A stretch of DNA of 15,550 bases from an uncultured Bacilli bacterium (GTDB lineage Bacteria; Bacillota_I; Bacilli_A; RF39; UBA660): assembly GCA_949746915.1 (NCBI GenBank), contig CATKEA010000131.1:1-15550 (forward strand), in the 5' to 3' direction. Below the pieces are notes generated by a model. It was not told where the DNA came from and did no database searches. It worked only from the letters and a program-made list of their open reading frames with translations. Of the stretch, positions 9,231 through 15,459 are shown in pieces; the stretch's first letter is position 1, and every line of letters starts with the position of its first letter. The translations under genes were made by a program, and so were the position numbers.

Positions 9231-9476
9231 ATGGAGAATAGAATAAATAAATTATTAACGCTAAAAAACAATAAAAAATACGTTGTTTTAAATCAAGCAA
9301 TTTATAAAGAAAAAAATTACTTTTACGTTGTTGGTGTTACTGAGGATGAAAGTGATGTTCTAGATGAATTTAAAATTTTAGAGGAGTTTCAAAAAGATGG
9401 TACAACATATGTAAGAACAGTAAAAGATAGAGGGTTGTTAGATTTATTATCAAAATACTTAAAGCCAAGAGCATAA
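9231..9476 (+). CDS. Small DUF1292-like protein, function unknown
   Basis: An 81-residue cytoplasmic protein without signal peptide or membrane helix. The spacing of hydrophobic and acidic residues, with KKYVVLNQAIYKEKNYFYVV followed by TEDESDVLDEFKILEEF, resembles the small DUF1292 (YrzB-like) proteins of Firmicutes, whose role is unknown. It ends in a helix LLDLLSKYLKP. It begins 14 bases after the coiled-coil gene stops, with a strong GGGAGGA (9218-9224) six bases before its ATG. The next gene follows 19 bases on, so it is clearly within the operon. The family link is by eye and moderate. That it is a real gene is well supported by the ribosome site and spacing. Confidence 0.8.
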   Translation: MENRINKLLTLKNNKKYVVLNQAIYKEKNYFYVVGVTEDESDVLDEFKILEEFQKDGTTYVRTVKDRGLLDLLSKYLKPRA

Positions 9477-9495
9477 ATAAGGAGGTCATGTAAAG

Positions 9496-10839
9496 ATGGA
9501 TACGAAAATAAAAGCGCAGCTTTATGACTTAGTTTCCTTAGCAAACACCGAAGACAGTAGTAAGTTAGTTGATATAGGAAATTTAAAAATAAGAGAAGAA
9601 GATTTTGAAAAATATCAAGAATTACAAAGACAACTTGACATAATAAAACCAGAAAATCAAGAGTTACCTCTGACTAATTTTCCAGGAACAAATGTACCTA
9701 AACCAAGATTTAGAAATTACAATGAAAGCAATGAAGAGTATATTCAATTTTTACAAGAGTATTATTCTGTATATTTTCCAGAAACTAAAACAGTAAAAAA
9801 AGAAACAAGTGAAATAACAGCAGAAGAAGAACTGACATCACTAGCTAGTATTTCTGGAGAAGAAATAACTATGGGTGAAATTGGTGAAGAATCTGATGTC
9901 ATGGAAGAAACAGAAGCATTTGAAGTAGAAACAGCACTTGCTGATATTTCTGGAGAAGAAATAACTATGGGTGAAATTGGTGAAGAATCTGATGTTATGG
10001 AAGAAACAGAAGCATTTGAAGTAGAAACACCATTATCTAGTTTTACTAGTGAAGAGTCAGAAATAGAAGATGTAGAAACATCAGGTGAAACAGACTTAAC
10101 TGATGAAGAACTAGAAGCAATGTATGATGATATGATTAAAAATTTAAGTGAAAAAGAACTAGTGGATGAAAACTTTGATATATTAGAAGAATCAGAGATT
10201 ATTTCAATTAAAGAAATTCCTAAAAAATTATGGGAGAAAATCAAAGCTATCCCATTTATAAAAAAATCTATTGACTACCTAGAAAAACTAGTTACCAAAA
10301 CTAAAAAAAGTAAAAATACTGCACTTGCCGAAATAGATAGTGAAGTTAGTATCGAGGAATTTGAACAGAAAAAAGATACTTACAAAGAAGCTGTTCAACA
10401 TCGGGCATCTGATGAAGATTTAAAAAATGATAGTAAATCAGAATATCCAGTAGACTATAACGTAGATGATACTATTGATAAAATAATTATAAATGGCGTA
10501 GAACCTTTAACAAGTTCCTTTACTTCTCCTAAAGAGTTATTTAGTAAAGTTGATAATGGATCTGCTTATAATTATAGTGATTTAGAAAGATCAAGAATAG
10601 AAAATATAAAAGATACAATAAATCCAGAAATGAATGGTTTCTTTATTAGTGGAATTATCAAAAAAAATGAAGATGGTAGTATAGACAATGTACAATCTGC
10701 AAATACAAGTGATTTGGAACATTTAATTTTTGAAATAAGTAATAGAGATATACCAGATTATGTATTCGCAAGATATAGTGGAAAAAATATTAAAGAATCC
10801 TTAATAAATCAAGATAAAGTTTCTCCAAAAGCAATGTAA
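9496..10839 (+). CDS. Acidic repeat protein, function unknown, third gene of the coiled-coil operon
   Basis: Not recognised (447 residues, no signal peptide, no clear membrane helix). The N-terminal 100 residues are mixed helical. A strongly acidic region of about 105-235 holds two copies of a 32-residue unit rich in Glu (core ISGEEITMGEIGEESDVMEE) and a degraded third (SSFTSEESEIEDVET). ISIKEIPKKLWEKIK at 236-250 matches FSIKDIPRKL of the coiled-coil protein two genes upstream, but here no membrane span follows. The C-terminal 200 residues look like a folded domain (IDKIIINGVEPL, then MNGFFISGIIKK, then DLEHLIFEISNRDIPDYVFARYSG). GGAGG lies at 9481-9485, ten bases before the chosen ATG, a slightly long gap. 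An ATG at 9488 is followed at once by TAA. A role beside the coiled-coil protein is inferred from the operon and the shared motif. Confidence 0.85.
   Translation: MDTKIKAQLYDLVSLANTEDSSKLVDIGNLKIREEDFEKYQELQRQLDIIKPENQELPLTNFPGTNVPKPRFRNYNESNEEYIQFLQEYYSVYFPETKTVKKETSEITAEEELTSLASISGEEITMGEIGEESDVMEETEAFEVETALADISGEEITMGEIGEESDVMEETEAFEVETPLSSFTSEESEIEDVETSGETDLTDEELEAMYDDMIKNLSEKELVDENFDILEESEIISIKEIPKKLWEKIKAIPFIKKSIDYLEKLVTKTKKSKNTALAEIDSEVSIEEFEQKKDTYKEAVQHRASDEDLKNDSKSEYPVDYNVDDTIDKIIINGVEPLTSSFTSPKELFSKVDNGSAYNYSDLERSRIENIKDTINPEMNGFFISGIIKKNEDGSIDNVQSANTSDLEHLIFEISNRDIPDYVFARYSGKNIKESLINQDKVSPKAM
9850..10029 (+). repeat. Near-perfect 96-base tandem repeat in the acidic protein gene
   Basis: The 84-base core 9850-9933 recurs at 9946-10029 with a single difference (C at 9900, T at 9996). 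The period is 96 bases, or 32 codons, so the frame is kept. The near identity, third codon positions included, points to a recent duplication or ongoing copy-number change. Confidence 0.95.
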
Positions 10840-10859
10840 TAAAAAAAGATGTAAAAGTT

Positions 10860-10890
10860 AAAAAATAGGTTGTATAATCTATTTTTTTTT
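10860..10890 (+). terminator. Intrinsic terminator after the coiled-coil operon
   Basis: AAAAAATAG (10860-10868) pairs with CTATTTTTT (10879-10887), with a 10-base loop and a long T-run to 10890. The stem is nearly all A-T, so it may be leaky. It overlaps the promoter of the next operon. Confidence 0.65.
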
Positions 10891-10899
10891 TGCTATAAT
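10870..10899 (+). promoter_or_regulatory. Predicted extended -10 promoter of the tsaE-tsaB-rimI-tsaD operon
   Basis: TTGTAT (10870-10875), an 18-base spacer, then a consensus TATAAT (10894-10899) preceded by TGC (10891-10893). The -35 lies in the loop of the preceding terminator and the spacer contains its T-run. The predicted start near 10906 gives a leader of only about 11 bases. Confidence 0.6.
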
Positions 10900-10916
10900 G
10901 AATAAAGGTGATAGAT

Positions 10917-11372
10917 ATGAATTATAAATTAGCTACTTATAGCGAATATGAAACAATTGAGTTTGCTCAAAACTTAGAATCAGAAAAATTTCCTAATATG
11001 GTGATTTGTTTAGAAGGAGATTTAGGAAGTGGAAAAACGGTTTTTGCTAAAGGATTTGCACATGCCTTAGGAATAGATGAAGCAATAACTTCTCCAACTT
11101 TTAATATTATAAAAGAATATACATCAGGAGAGTTACCATTATATCATATGGATGTATACCGTTTAGATGGAAAAGTAGAAGATTTAGGAATAGAAGAGTA
11201 CTTTACAAAAGGTGGAGTAGTTATCATTGAATGGGCAGATATGATTAGTGACTATTTGCCTGAAGAAAGATTAGATATCAAAATCAAGATTTCAGAAGAT
11301 GAAGATAAAAGAGTTCTAGTAATTACACCACATGGAAGGCAATATGAAGATCTTTGCGAGGCTGTTTTATGA
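10917..11372 (+). CDS. tsaE: tRNA threonylcarbamoyladenosine biosynthesis ATPase TsaE
   Basis: ATPase partner of TsaB-TsaD in making N6-threonylcarbamoyladenosine (t6A) at position 37 of ANN-decoding tRNAs, in the cytoplasm. At 151 residues it is full length. The P-loop GDLGSGKT is at 34-41, followed by SPTFNIIKEY (59-68), MDVYRL (78-83) and IEWAD (104-108), all family hallmarks. I start it at ATG 10917. The in-frame GTG at 10908 lies inside the AAAGGTGAT ribosome site (10904-10912), which is well spaced for 10917. Its TGA stop overlaps the tsaB ATG (ATGA), so the two are translationally coupled. It is the first gene of the classic Firmicutes t6A cluster. Confidence 0.96.
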   Translation: MNYKLATYSEYETIEFAQNLESEKFPNMVICLEGDLGSGKTVFAKGFAHALGIDEAITSPTFNIIKEYTSGELPLYHMDVYRLDGKVEDLGIEEYFTKGGVVIIEWADMISDYLPEERLDIKIKISEDEDKRVLVITPHGRQYEDLCEAVL

Positions 11373-12016
11373 TATTTTATATAGATACAACATCTAATTA
11401 TTTATACACTGCTTTGGTATCTGATGAAAAAGTAATCTCAGAGGTAAAAGAGAAATTAGATAATAATTTATCTGTTTATGCACTACCTAAGGTTGCTAGC
11501 CTATTTGAAAAAAATAATATATTACCAGAAGAAGTATCTAAAATAATTGTTGTTAATGGTCCAGGTTCATTCACTGGAATAAGAATAGGAGTGACTATTG
11601 CTAAAATGTATGCATGGGCACTAAAAAAAGATATAACAACTATAACTAGTTTAGAAACAATGGCACTATCTAATAAAAATAACACAAAATATAAAATACC
11701 TATGATAGATGCTAGAAGAGGATATGTTTTTGCTGGAATATATGATCAAGATAATAACCAAATATTAAAAAATAATTATGTAAATCTAGAAACACTAAAA
11801 TGTATAGCTAATGATTTACCTGGAGATTATTCATGGATTAGTAATAATAATATAGATGTAGATAAATTAGAAACTTATGATCCTGATATTTTTAAAATAT
11901 GCATGAAGTATAAAGATAAAGAATCAATCAATCCACATATGGTTAATCCAGAATATTTCAAACTTACTGAAGCAGAAGAAAATATGAATAAAAATGATAG
12001 AGAAGTTAACGAATAA
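11369..12016 (+). CDS. tsaB: tRNA threonylcarbamoyladenosine biosynthesis protein TsaB
   Basis: Scaffold subunit that pairs with TsaD in the t6A complex. It has 215 residues with the ASKHA-type fold. MIFYIDTT opens the protein, VNGPGSFTGIRIG lies at 62-74, DARRG at 114-118, and NPEYFKLTEAE near 193-203, as expected for TsaB. I use ATG 11369, which overlaps the tsaE stop, with GCGAGG at 11356-11361 as ribosome site. An upstream TTG at 11354 is in frame but has no better site and would add residues unlike the family. The 3' end overlaps rimI by 23 bases. Confidence 0.95.
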   Translation: MIFYIDTTSNYLYTALVSDEKVISEVKEKLDNNLSVYALPKVASLFEKNNILPEEVSKIIVVNGPGSFTGIRIGVTIAKMYAWALKKDITTITSLETMALSNKNNTKYKIPMIDARRGYVFAGIYDQDNNQILKNNYVNLETLKCIANDLPGDYSWISNNNIDVDKLETYDPDIFKICMKYKDKESINPHMVNPEYFKLTEAEENMNKNDREVNE

Positions 12017-12404
12017 TATTGAAAAGTTAGAAAAAATATTTCCAGAAGTAATAAAAAAAGGTCGAGTAGAAAATGATTTAGCAAACAATCCTTTCAGTAA
12101 TTATTATATATATAAGGACTGTAATAAAATAATAGCATTTATTAATTTTGATATAATGTATGAAAGAATGGAACTAATAGATATATATGTTATAGATAAC
12201 TATCGAAATAAAAAAGTGGCTACTAAATTAATGAATCAAATGTTAATTGATGCACAAATCAATGATGTAAAAAGTATATCATTAGAAGTTAGAAAAGATA
12301 ATAACAAAGCTATTAAGATGTATGAAAAATATGGTTTTAAACAAGTAGCAATTAGAAAAGGTTATTATCAAGGAATAGATGGGTTGCTTATGGAAAAGAG
12401 GTAA
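11994..12404 (+). CDS. rimI: RimI-type N-acetyltransferase (GNAT family) in the t6A operon
   Basis: A 136-residue GNAT acetyltransferase, usually credited with N-terminal acetylation of ribosomal protein S18, encoded between tsaB and tsaD as in many Firmicutes. The fold is supported by MELIDIYVIDNYRNKKVATKLM (about 59-80) and by LEVRKDNNKAIKMYEKYGF (97-115) followed by RKGYY, both typical of RimI. One oddity stands out. The acetyl-CoA pyrophosphate loop normally reads R/Q-x-x-G-x-G/A, but here it is R71-N-K-K74-V-A76, with lysine in place of the glycine. Activity or cofactor binding could be altered. The start overlaps tsaB by 23 bases and has only a weak GAAGAA-like ribosome site, so coupling to tsaB translation is likely. 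Confidence 0.9.
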   Translation: MIEKLTNNIEKLEKIFPEVIKKGRVENDLANNPFSNYYIYKDCNKIIAFINFDIMYERMELIDIYVIDNYRNKKVATKLMNQMLIDAQINDVKSISLEVRKDNNKAIKMYEKYGFKQVAIRKGYYQGIDGLLMEKR

Positions 12405-12409
12405 AATAA

Positions 12410-13414
12410 ATGGAAGATATTTATATATTAGGTATAGAAAGTAGTTGTGATGAGACAAGCTGTTCAATTGTAAAAAATGGTTGTGAAGAGATTGCAACGG
12501 TAATATCATCGCAAATTGCTATCCACTCATCATTTGGAGGTGTTGTTCCAGAAATAGCGAGCAGAGAACATGTAAAAAACATTACTTTTGTTATTGAAGA
12601 ATGCTTAACTAAAGCTAATATGACAATGCAAAACATAACGGCTATCGCTGTAACTTATGGTCCAGGATTAATAGGATCACTGCTAGTAGGCCTAGAAGCT
12701 GCCAAAACACTATCTTTTATCTATAATAAGCCATTAGTACCTGTCCATCATCATGCTGGACATATATATGCTAACAGTCTTGTAAAGAAGATGAGTTTTC
12801 CACTAATAGCTTTAGTAGTAAGTGGAGGACACACTGAACTTATTTATATGAAAGAAGATTATTCGTTTGAAAAACTAGGTGGAACTTTAGATGATGCTGT
12901 TGGTGAATGTTATGATAAAGTTGCTAGAGTAATTGGGATAAAATATCCTGGTGGACCTGTTATTGATAAGTTAGCAATAACAGGAAAACCAACTTATCAT
13001 TTACCAACACCATTAAATGATGATAGTTATAATTTTAGTTTTAGTGGTTTAAAAAGTGCTGTTATAAATTTAGCTCATAAAGAAAAACAAAAAGGAGTAG
13101 AATTAAATAAAGAAGATTTAGCAGCATCATTTCAAAGTGTTGTTGTTGAAGCTATAACCAAAAAGACTTTAAAGGCTTTGAAAGATTACAAAGTTAATAA
13201 CTTTATCATTGCAGGTGGAGTTGCTGCAAATAAAGTTTTAAGAAATAGATTGAAAGAGCTATGTATAGAAAATGACATAGACTTTACATTTCCAGAAATG
13301 AAATATTGTACTGATAATGGTGCTATGATTGCAGCAGCAGGATATTTTGCATATAAGAAAGGACGAATAGCAACACTTGATCTTAACAGTAAATCAAATG
13401 ACAAGTTAAATTAG
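12410..13414 (+). CDS. tsaD: tRNA N6-adenosine threonylcarbamoyltransferase TsaD
   Basis: Transfers the threonylcarbamoyl group from threonylcarbamoyl-AMP to A37 of tRNA, working with TsaB and TsaE. It is full length at 334 residues. GIESSCDETS is near the start. The metal-binding histidines are H114 and H118 in HHHAGH (113-118), with D302 in CTDNGAM as the matching aspartate. VSGGHTELIY, DDAVGECYDKVAR, FSFSGLKSAV and GGVAANKVLR are all present. GAGGT (12398-12402) sits seven bases before the ATG, and the gene starts 5 bases after rimI ends. It is the last gene of the operon, followed by a terminator and a convergent gene. Confidence 0.97.
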   Translation: MEDIYILGIESSCDETSCSIVKNGCEEIATVISSQIAIHSSFGGVVPEIASREHVKNITFVIEECLTKANMTMQNITAIAVTYGPGLIGSLLVGLEAAKTLSFIYNKPLVPVHHHAGHIYANSLVKKMSFPLIALVVSGGHTELIYMKEDYSFEKLGGTLDDAVGECYDKVARVIGIKYPGGPVIDKLAITGKPTYHLPTPLNDDSYNFSFSGLKSAVINLAHKEKQKGVELNKEDLAASFQSVVVEAITKKTLKALKDYKVNNFIIAGGVAANKVLRNRLKELCIENDIDFTFPEMKYCTDNGAMIAAAGYFAYKKGRIATLDLNSKSNDKLN

Positions 13415-13421
13415 ATATAGT

Positions 13422-13485
13422 AAAAGAGCTATTAATAATGAAGTAAATCCAATTTTGGACACTTCATAAAAGATAGCTCCTTTTC
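13422..13485 (+). terminator. Large three-tier hairpin terminator between tsaD and the convergent dehydrogenase gene
   Basis: Outer stem AAAAGAGCTAT (13422-13432) pairs with ATAGCTC-C-TTTT (13473-13484), with one bulged C. A middle stem ATGAAGT (13438-13444) pairs with ACTTCAT (13461-13467). An inner CCA/TGG lies at 13449-13451 and 13456-13458. T-rich sequence follows. The A-run on the left gives weaker termination for the minus strand, so it may serve both genes. Confidence 0.8.
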
Positions 13486-13497
13486 TTTTATTAAATA

Positions 13498-14463
13498 TCA
13501 TAGTTTATTATGCAACTTTAACATTTCAATTAACATTTTATCCCTATATTCAGCTAAAGAAACATCATCATTACCAATTTCTTTTGGTCTATTAGCAATT
13601 TCTTCTTTAACACCAGCCTGAACAAGTGGACCAAACTCTTTAGGAAATTCCTTAAAATCTGCCATATCTTCAAGCCACATATTAATAGATGGTCCTAAAT
13701 GATTAAGAAGTCCAGAAATACCATGTTCACCACCACCAAGTTGGAATACTAGTGATGGACCCATAATGCCCCAACGAAGTCCAGGTCCATATGTAACAGC
13801 CTTATCAGCATCTTCTACAGTACACACACCACGTGATACAAGGTCACAAACTTCACGATAAAGTGCCATCTGGATACGATTACAAATAAAACCTAAAGCT
13901 TCTTTTTGTAAAACAACAGGTTCTTTTCCGATTAAAGTATAAAACTCTTTAGCAAGTTGAACAACATCATCGCTTGTTTTATCACCTTTAGTAATTTCAA
14001 CTAATGGAATTAAATGTGGTGGATTATACGGATGTCCCCCAATAAAACGTTCTGGATGTTTTGCATCCCTTGCAATTTCTGAAATTAGTAATCCAGATGT
14101 CGAACTAACAATAATTGCATCATCACAGGTAAACTCTTCAATTTTCTTCACTAAATCCCTTTTAATATCATAATTTTCAGGAGCTGATTCAACAATTAAT
14201 TTAGCGTCTTTAACAGCGTCTTCTATTGAAGTAGTATAGATAATTCTATCTTCGATATTTTTAGATTCTGTTTCACTTACAACGTTATTTTTGATTAATG
14301 ATTTCAAACTATCATGTACTCTTTTTTTAGCTAGATCTAAACTATCATTAGAAATATCATAAACAACCACATCTAAATTTTTAAGTGAAAAATATAAAGC
14401 CCAGCTATATCCAATAACACCAGCACCAACACAAGCAACGTTTTTAATATCTTCTGCTCTCAT
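13498..14463 (-). CDS. 3-hydroxyacyl-CoA dehydrogenase family protein (L-carnitine / L-gulonate dehydrogenase-like)
   Basis: NAD-dependent oxidoreductase of 321 residues. The N-terminal Rossmann fold opens with VGAGVIG (glycines 13, 15 and 18), and VESAPE and SSTSGLLISEIA follow. The HPYNPPHLIPLVE segment carries the likely catalytic pair H144 and E156, and N195 lies in GFICNRI. The wording HPYNPPH and GPGLRWGIMGP is closer to carnitine dehydrogenase and lambda-crystallin/gulonate dehydrogenase relatives than to the fatty-acid or butyrate 3-hydroxybutyryl-CoA enzyme. The substrate cannot be fixed from sequence. The gene stands alone: no thiolase, crotonase or carnitine gene is within the window. 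AAAGGATGAT lies just before the ATG on the minus strand. It ends in TGA. Confidence 0.88.
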   Translation of the reverse strand: MRAEDIKNVACVGAGVIGYSWALYFSLKNLDVVVYDISNDSLDLAKKRVHDSLKSLIKNNVVSETESKNIEDRIIYTTSIEDAVKDAKLIVESAPENYDIKRDLVKKIEEFTCDDAIIVSSTSGLLISEIARDAKHPERFIGGHPYNPPHLIPLVEITKGDKTSDDVVQLAKEFYTLIGKEPVVLQKEALGFICNRIQMALYREVCDLVSRGVCTVEDADKAVTYGPGLRWGIMGPSLVFQLGGGEHGISGLLNHLGPSINMWLEDMADFKEFPKEFGPLVQAGVKEEIANRPKEIGNDDVSLAEYRDKMLIEMLKLHNKL

Positions 14464-14511
14464 AATATCATCCTTTCTTATAGATAAATAACAGTATTAT
14501 CTACTAATATA

Positions 14512-14540
14512 ATTATAGTATATAAAAAAAAGTACTTCAA
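14512..14540 (-). promoter_or_regulatory. Predicted promoter of the dehydrogenase gene
   Basis: On the minus strand TTGAAG (14540-14535), a 17-base A/T-rich spacer, then consensus TATAAT (14517-14512). It lies about 48 bases upstream of the ATG at 14463. Good spacing and a perfect -10 make it the clearest promoter in the window. Confidence 0.65.
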
Positions 14541-14590
14541 TAATAGTATGTATAAAAATGTAATATACATGTAAACAATAGATAGTTAAA

Positions 14591-14617
14591 ATAAAAAAGC
14601 TATCTTTTTTGATAGCT
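14591..14617 (-). terminator. Intrinsic terminator at the end of the permease remnant
   Basis: Read on the minus strand, AGCTATC (14617-14611) pairs with GATAGCT (14604-14598) around a loop of six A, followed by a T-run. The remnant's stop codon (14600-14602) lies inside the hairpin. On the plus strand the same hairpin is followed by CTTTTCT, so it could work both ways. Confidence 0.75.
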
Positions 14618-14821
14618 CTTTTCTAATAAATGAATAAAATAATACATTAGATATGAAAGAATTCCTAAAAGAACAACAGAAGTAATTACCAGGTTGATAT
14701 TAAATACTTGAGAACCATACATTATCAAATATCCAAGTCCTTCTTTAGAAACAAGTAACTCTCCCATAATAACGCCAATATAAGACATATAGGGAGAACT
14801 TATAAATAAAGGCTTTTTTGT
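14600..14821 (-). pseudogene. C-terminal remnant of an ABC transporter permease (nitrate/sulfonate/thiamine-precursor type)
   Basis: Only about 73 codons remain of a protein normally near 250 residues. The text KKPLFISSPYMSYIGVIMGE, then SKEGLGYLIMYGSQVFNINL, then two hydrophobic stretches ending EKSYQKR, matches the end of binding-protein-dependent permeases of the SsuC/TauC/HMP group. Family-like sequence continues upstream of the internal ATG at 14788 to about 14816, then meets an in-frame TAA at 14822-14824. This shows the 5' part is missing rather than the gene being short. No ATP-binding or substrate-binding partner lies in the window. A 62-residue product from ATG 14788 is possible but would lack most of the membrane domain. 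Confidence 0.75.
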
Positions 14822-14838
14822 TTAAGAACTTGCGTGAC

Positions 14839-14946
14839 ATGAAGGAATTAAATAACAGTTATGTCCAATTGATAGATGAAATGAGTTATTTAAAGGAACA
14901 AAATATAAACCGATTGTTATTCATAAGCATTATGGTTATGGAGTAA
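14839..14946 (+). pseudogene. Short unrecognised reading frame, probable gene remnant
   Basis: A 35-residue frame (MKELNNSYVQLIDEMSYLKE, then a hydrophobic tail LLFISIMVME) with no ribosome binding site. The frame is open from 14806. It lies between a truncated permease and a broken triphosphatase gene, so the tail of a deleted gene is more likely than a functional peptide. I do not recognise it. Confidence 0.3.
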
Positions 14947-14970
14947 AAATGTGTTCAAGAAGGTAAAGTA

Positions 14971-15459
14971 ATGAAAATATTAATAGGAACAAAGAATCCA
15001 GGAAAAATAGAGGGAGCAACGGAAACCTTTAAAAATTATTTTGATGATTTTAATATTGAAGGTATTCCAGTCTCATCGGCTGTTAGTGAAGAACCAGTAA
15101 ACAATAAAATTTATGAAGGTGTTAGAAATCGTGTCAATAATCTAATGAAATATGCATTAGAAAAAGGTATAACTACTGAATATTTTTTAGGAGTAGAATC
15201 TTGAATAACTAATGTGTTAGGTAAATGGGTTATTATTAATATTGATGTGATTAAAGATAGAAATGGCTATGAAACTTGGGGAACAAGCTCTGCTTTTCCT
15301 GTACCAGATAAATATGTAGACCAAATAATATCAACAGATTTAGGTCAAGTTATGGATAAAGTATTTGAACAAAATGACTTAAGAAGTAGTAAAGTCGGAA
15401 TTAGCTTTGTTACAAATGGAATGATAAAAAAATTAAAAAATAAAACTTTGCTAAAGTAA
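14971..15459 (+). pseudogene. Inosine/xanthosine triphosphatase (DUF84/YjjX-type), broken by an in-frame stop
   Basis: The intact enzyme would hydrolyse non-canonical purine nucleoside triphosphates in the cytoplasm. The start is good: AAGG at 14960-14963 with ATG at 14971, and MKILIGTKNPGKIEGA is the family opening. YEGVRNRVNNLMKYAL matches the conserved ExxxGAxNRA region. At 15202-15204 a TGA interrupts GVES-stop-ITN, where relatives normally have glycine. One base change from GGA explains it. The same frame then continues without a break to 15459 with LGKWVIINIDVIKDRNGYE, TWGTSSAFPVPDKYV, STDLGQVMDKVF and NDLRSSKVGISFVTNGMI, all expected of one protein. The last 15 residues diverge, and from 15474 another frame reads VKDFENSLIKLQ, resembling the missing C-terminus, so a frameshift is likely too. 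The glycine expected in SSKGG is V. Confidence 0.8.

Noticed and set aside
9762..10244. Minus-strand open frame of 160 codons, Ser/Ile rich
   Set aside because: It is the antisense shadow of the acidic repeat protein. The Ser-rich repeats arise from complementing GAA-rich codons.
9496..10839. Membrane span in the acidic protein after ISIKEIPKKL
   Set aside because: The following residues AIPFIKKSIDYLEKL are broken by lysine and aspartate and too short for a membrane helix.
10908..10916. GTG start for tsaE at 10908
   Set aside because: The GTG is part of the AAAGGTGAT ribosome site that serves ATG 10917.
11354..11368. TTG start for tsaB at 11354
   Set aside because: The ATG at 11369 matches the TsaB N-terminus, overlaps the tsaE stop as ATGA, and has a ribosome site at proper distance.
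14581..14617. Riboswitch or attenuator from three copies of GATAG/CTATC
   Set aside because: GATAG at 14581 can pair with CTATC at 14600 as an alternative to the terminator, but the stem is only 5 bp and there is no downstream gene to regulate. Coincidence is simpler.
15202..15204. TGA read as tryptophan (genetic code 4) rather than a stop
   Set aside because: Long genes in the window use TGG for Trp with no internal TGA, the dehydrogenase and tsaE end at TGA, and Trp would replace a conserved glycine here.
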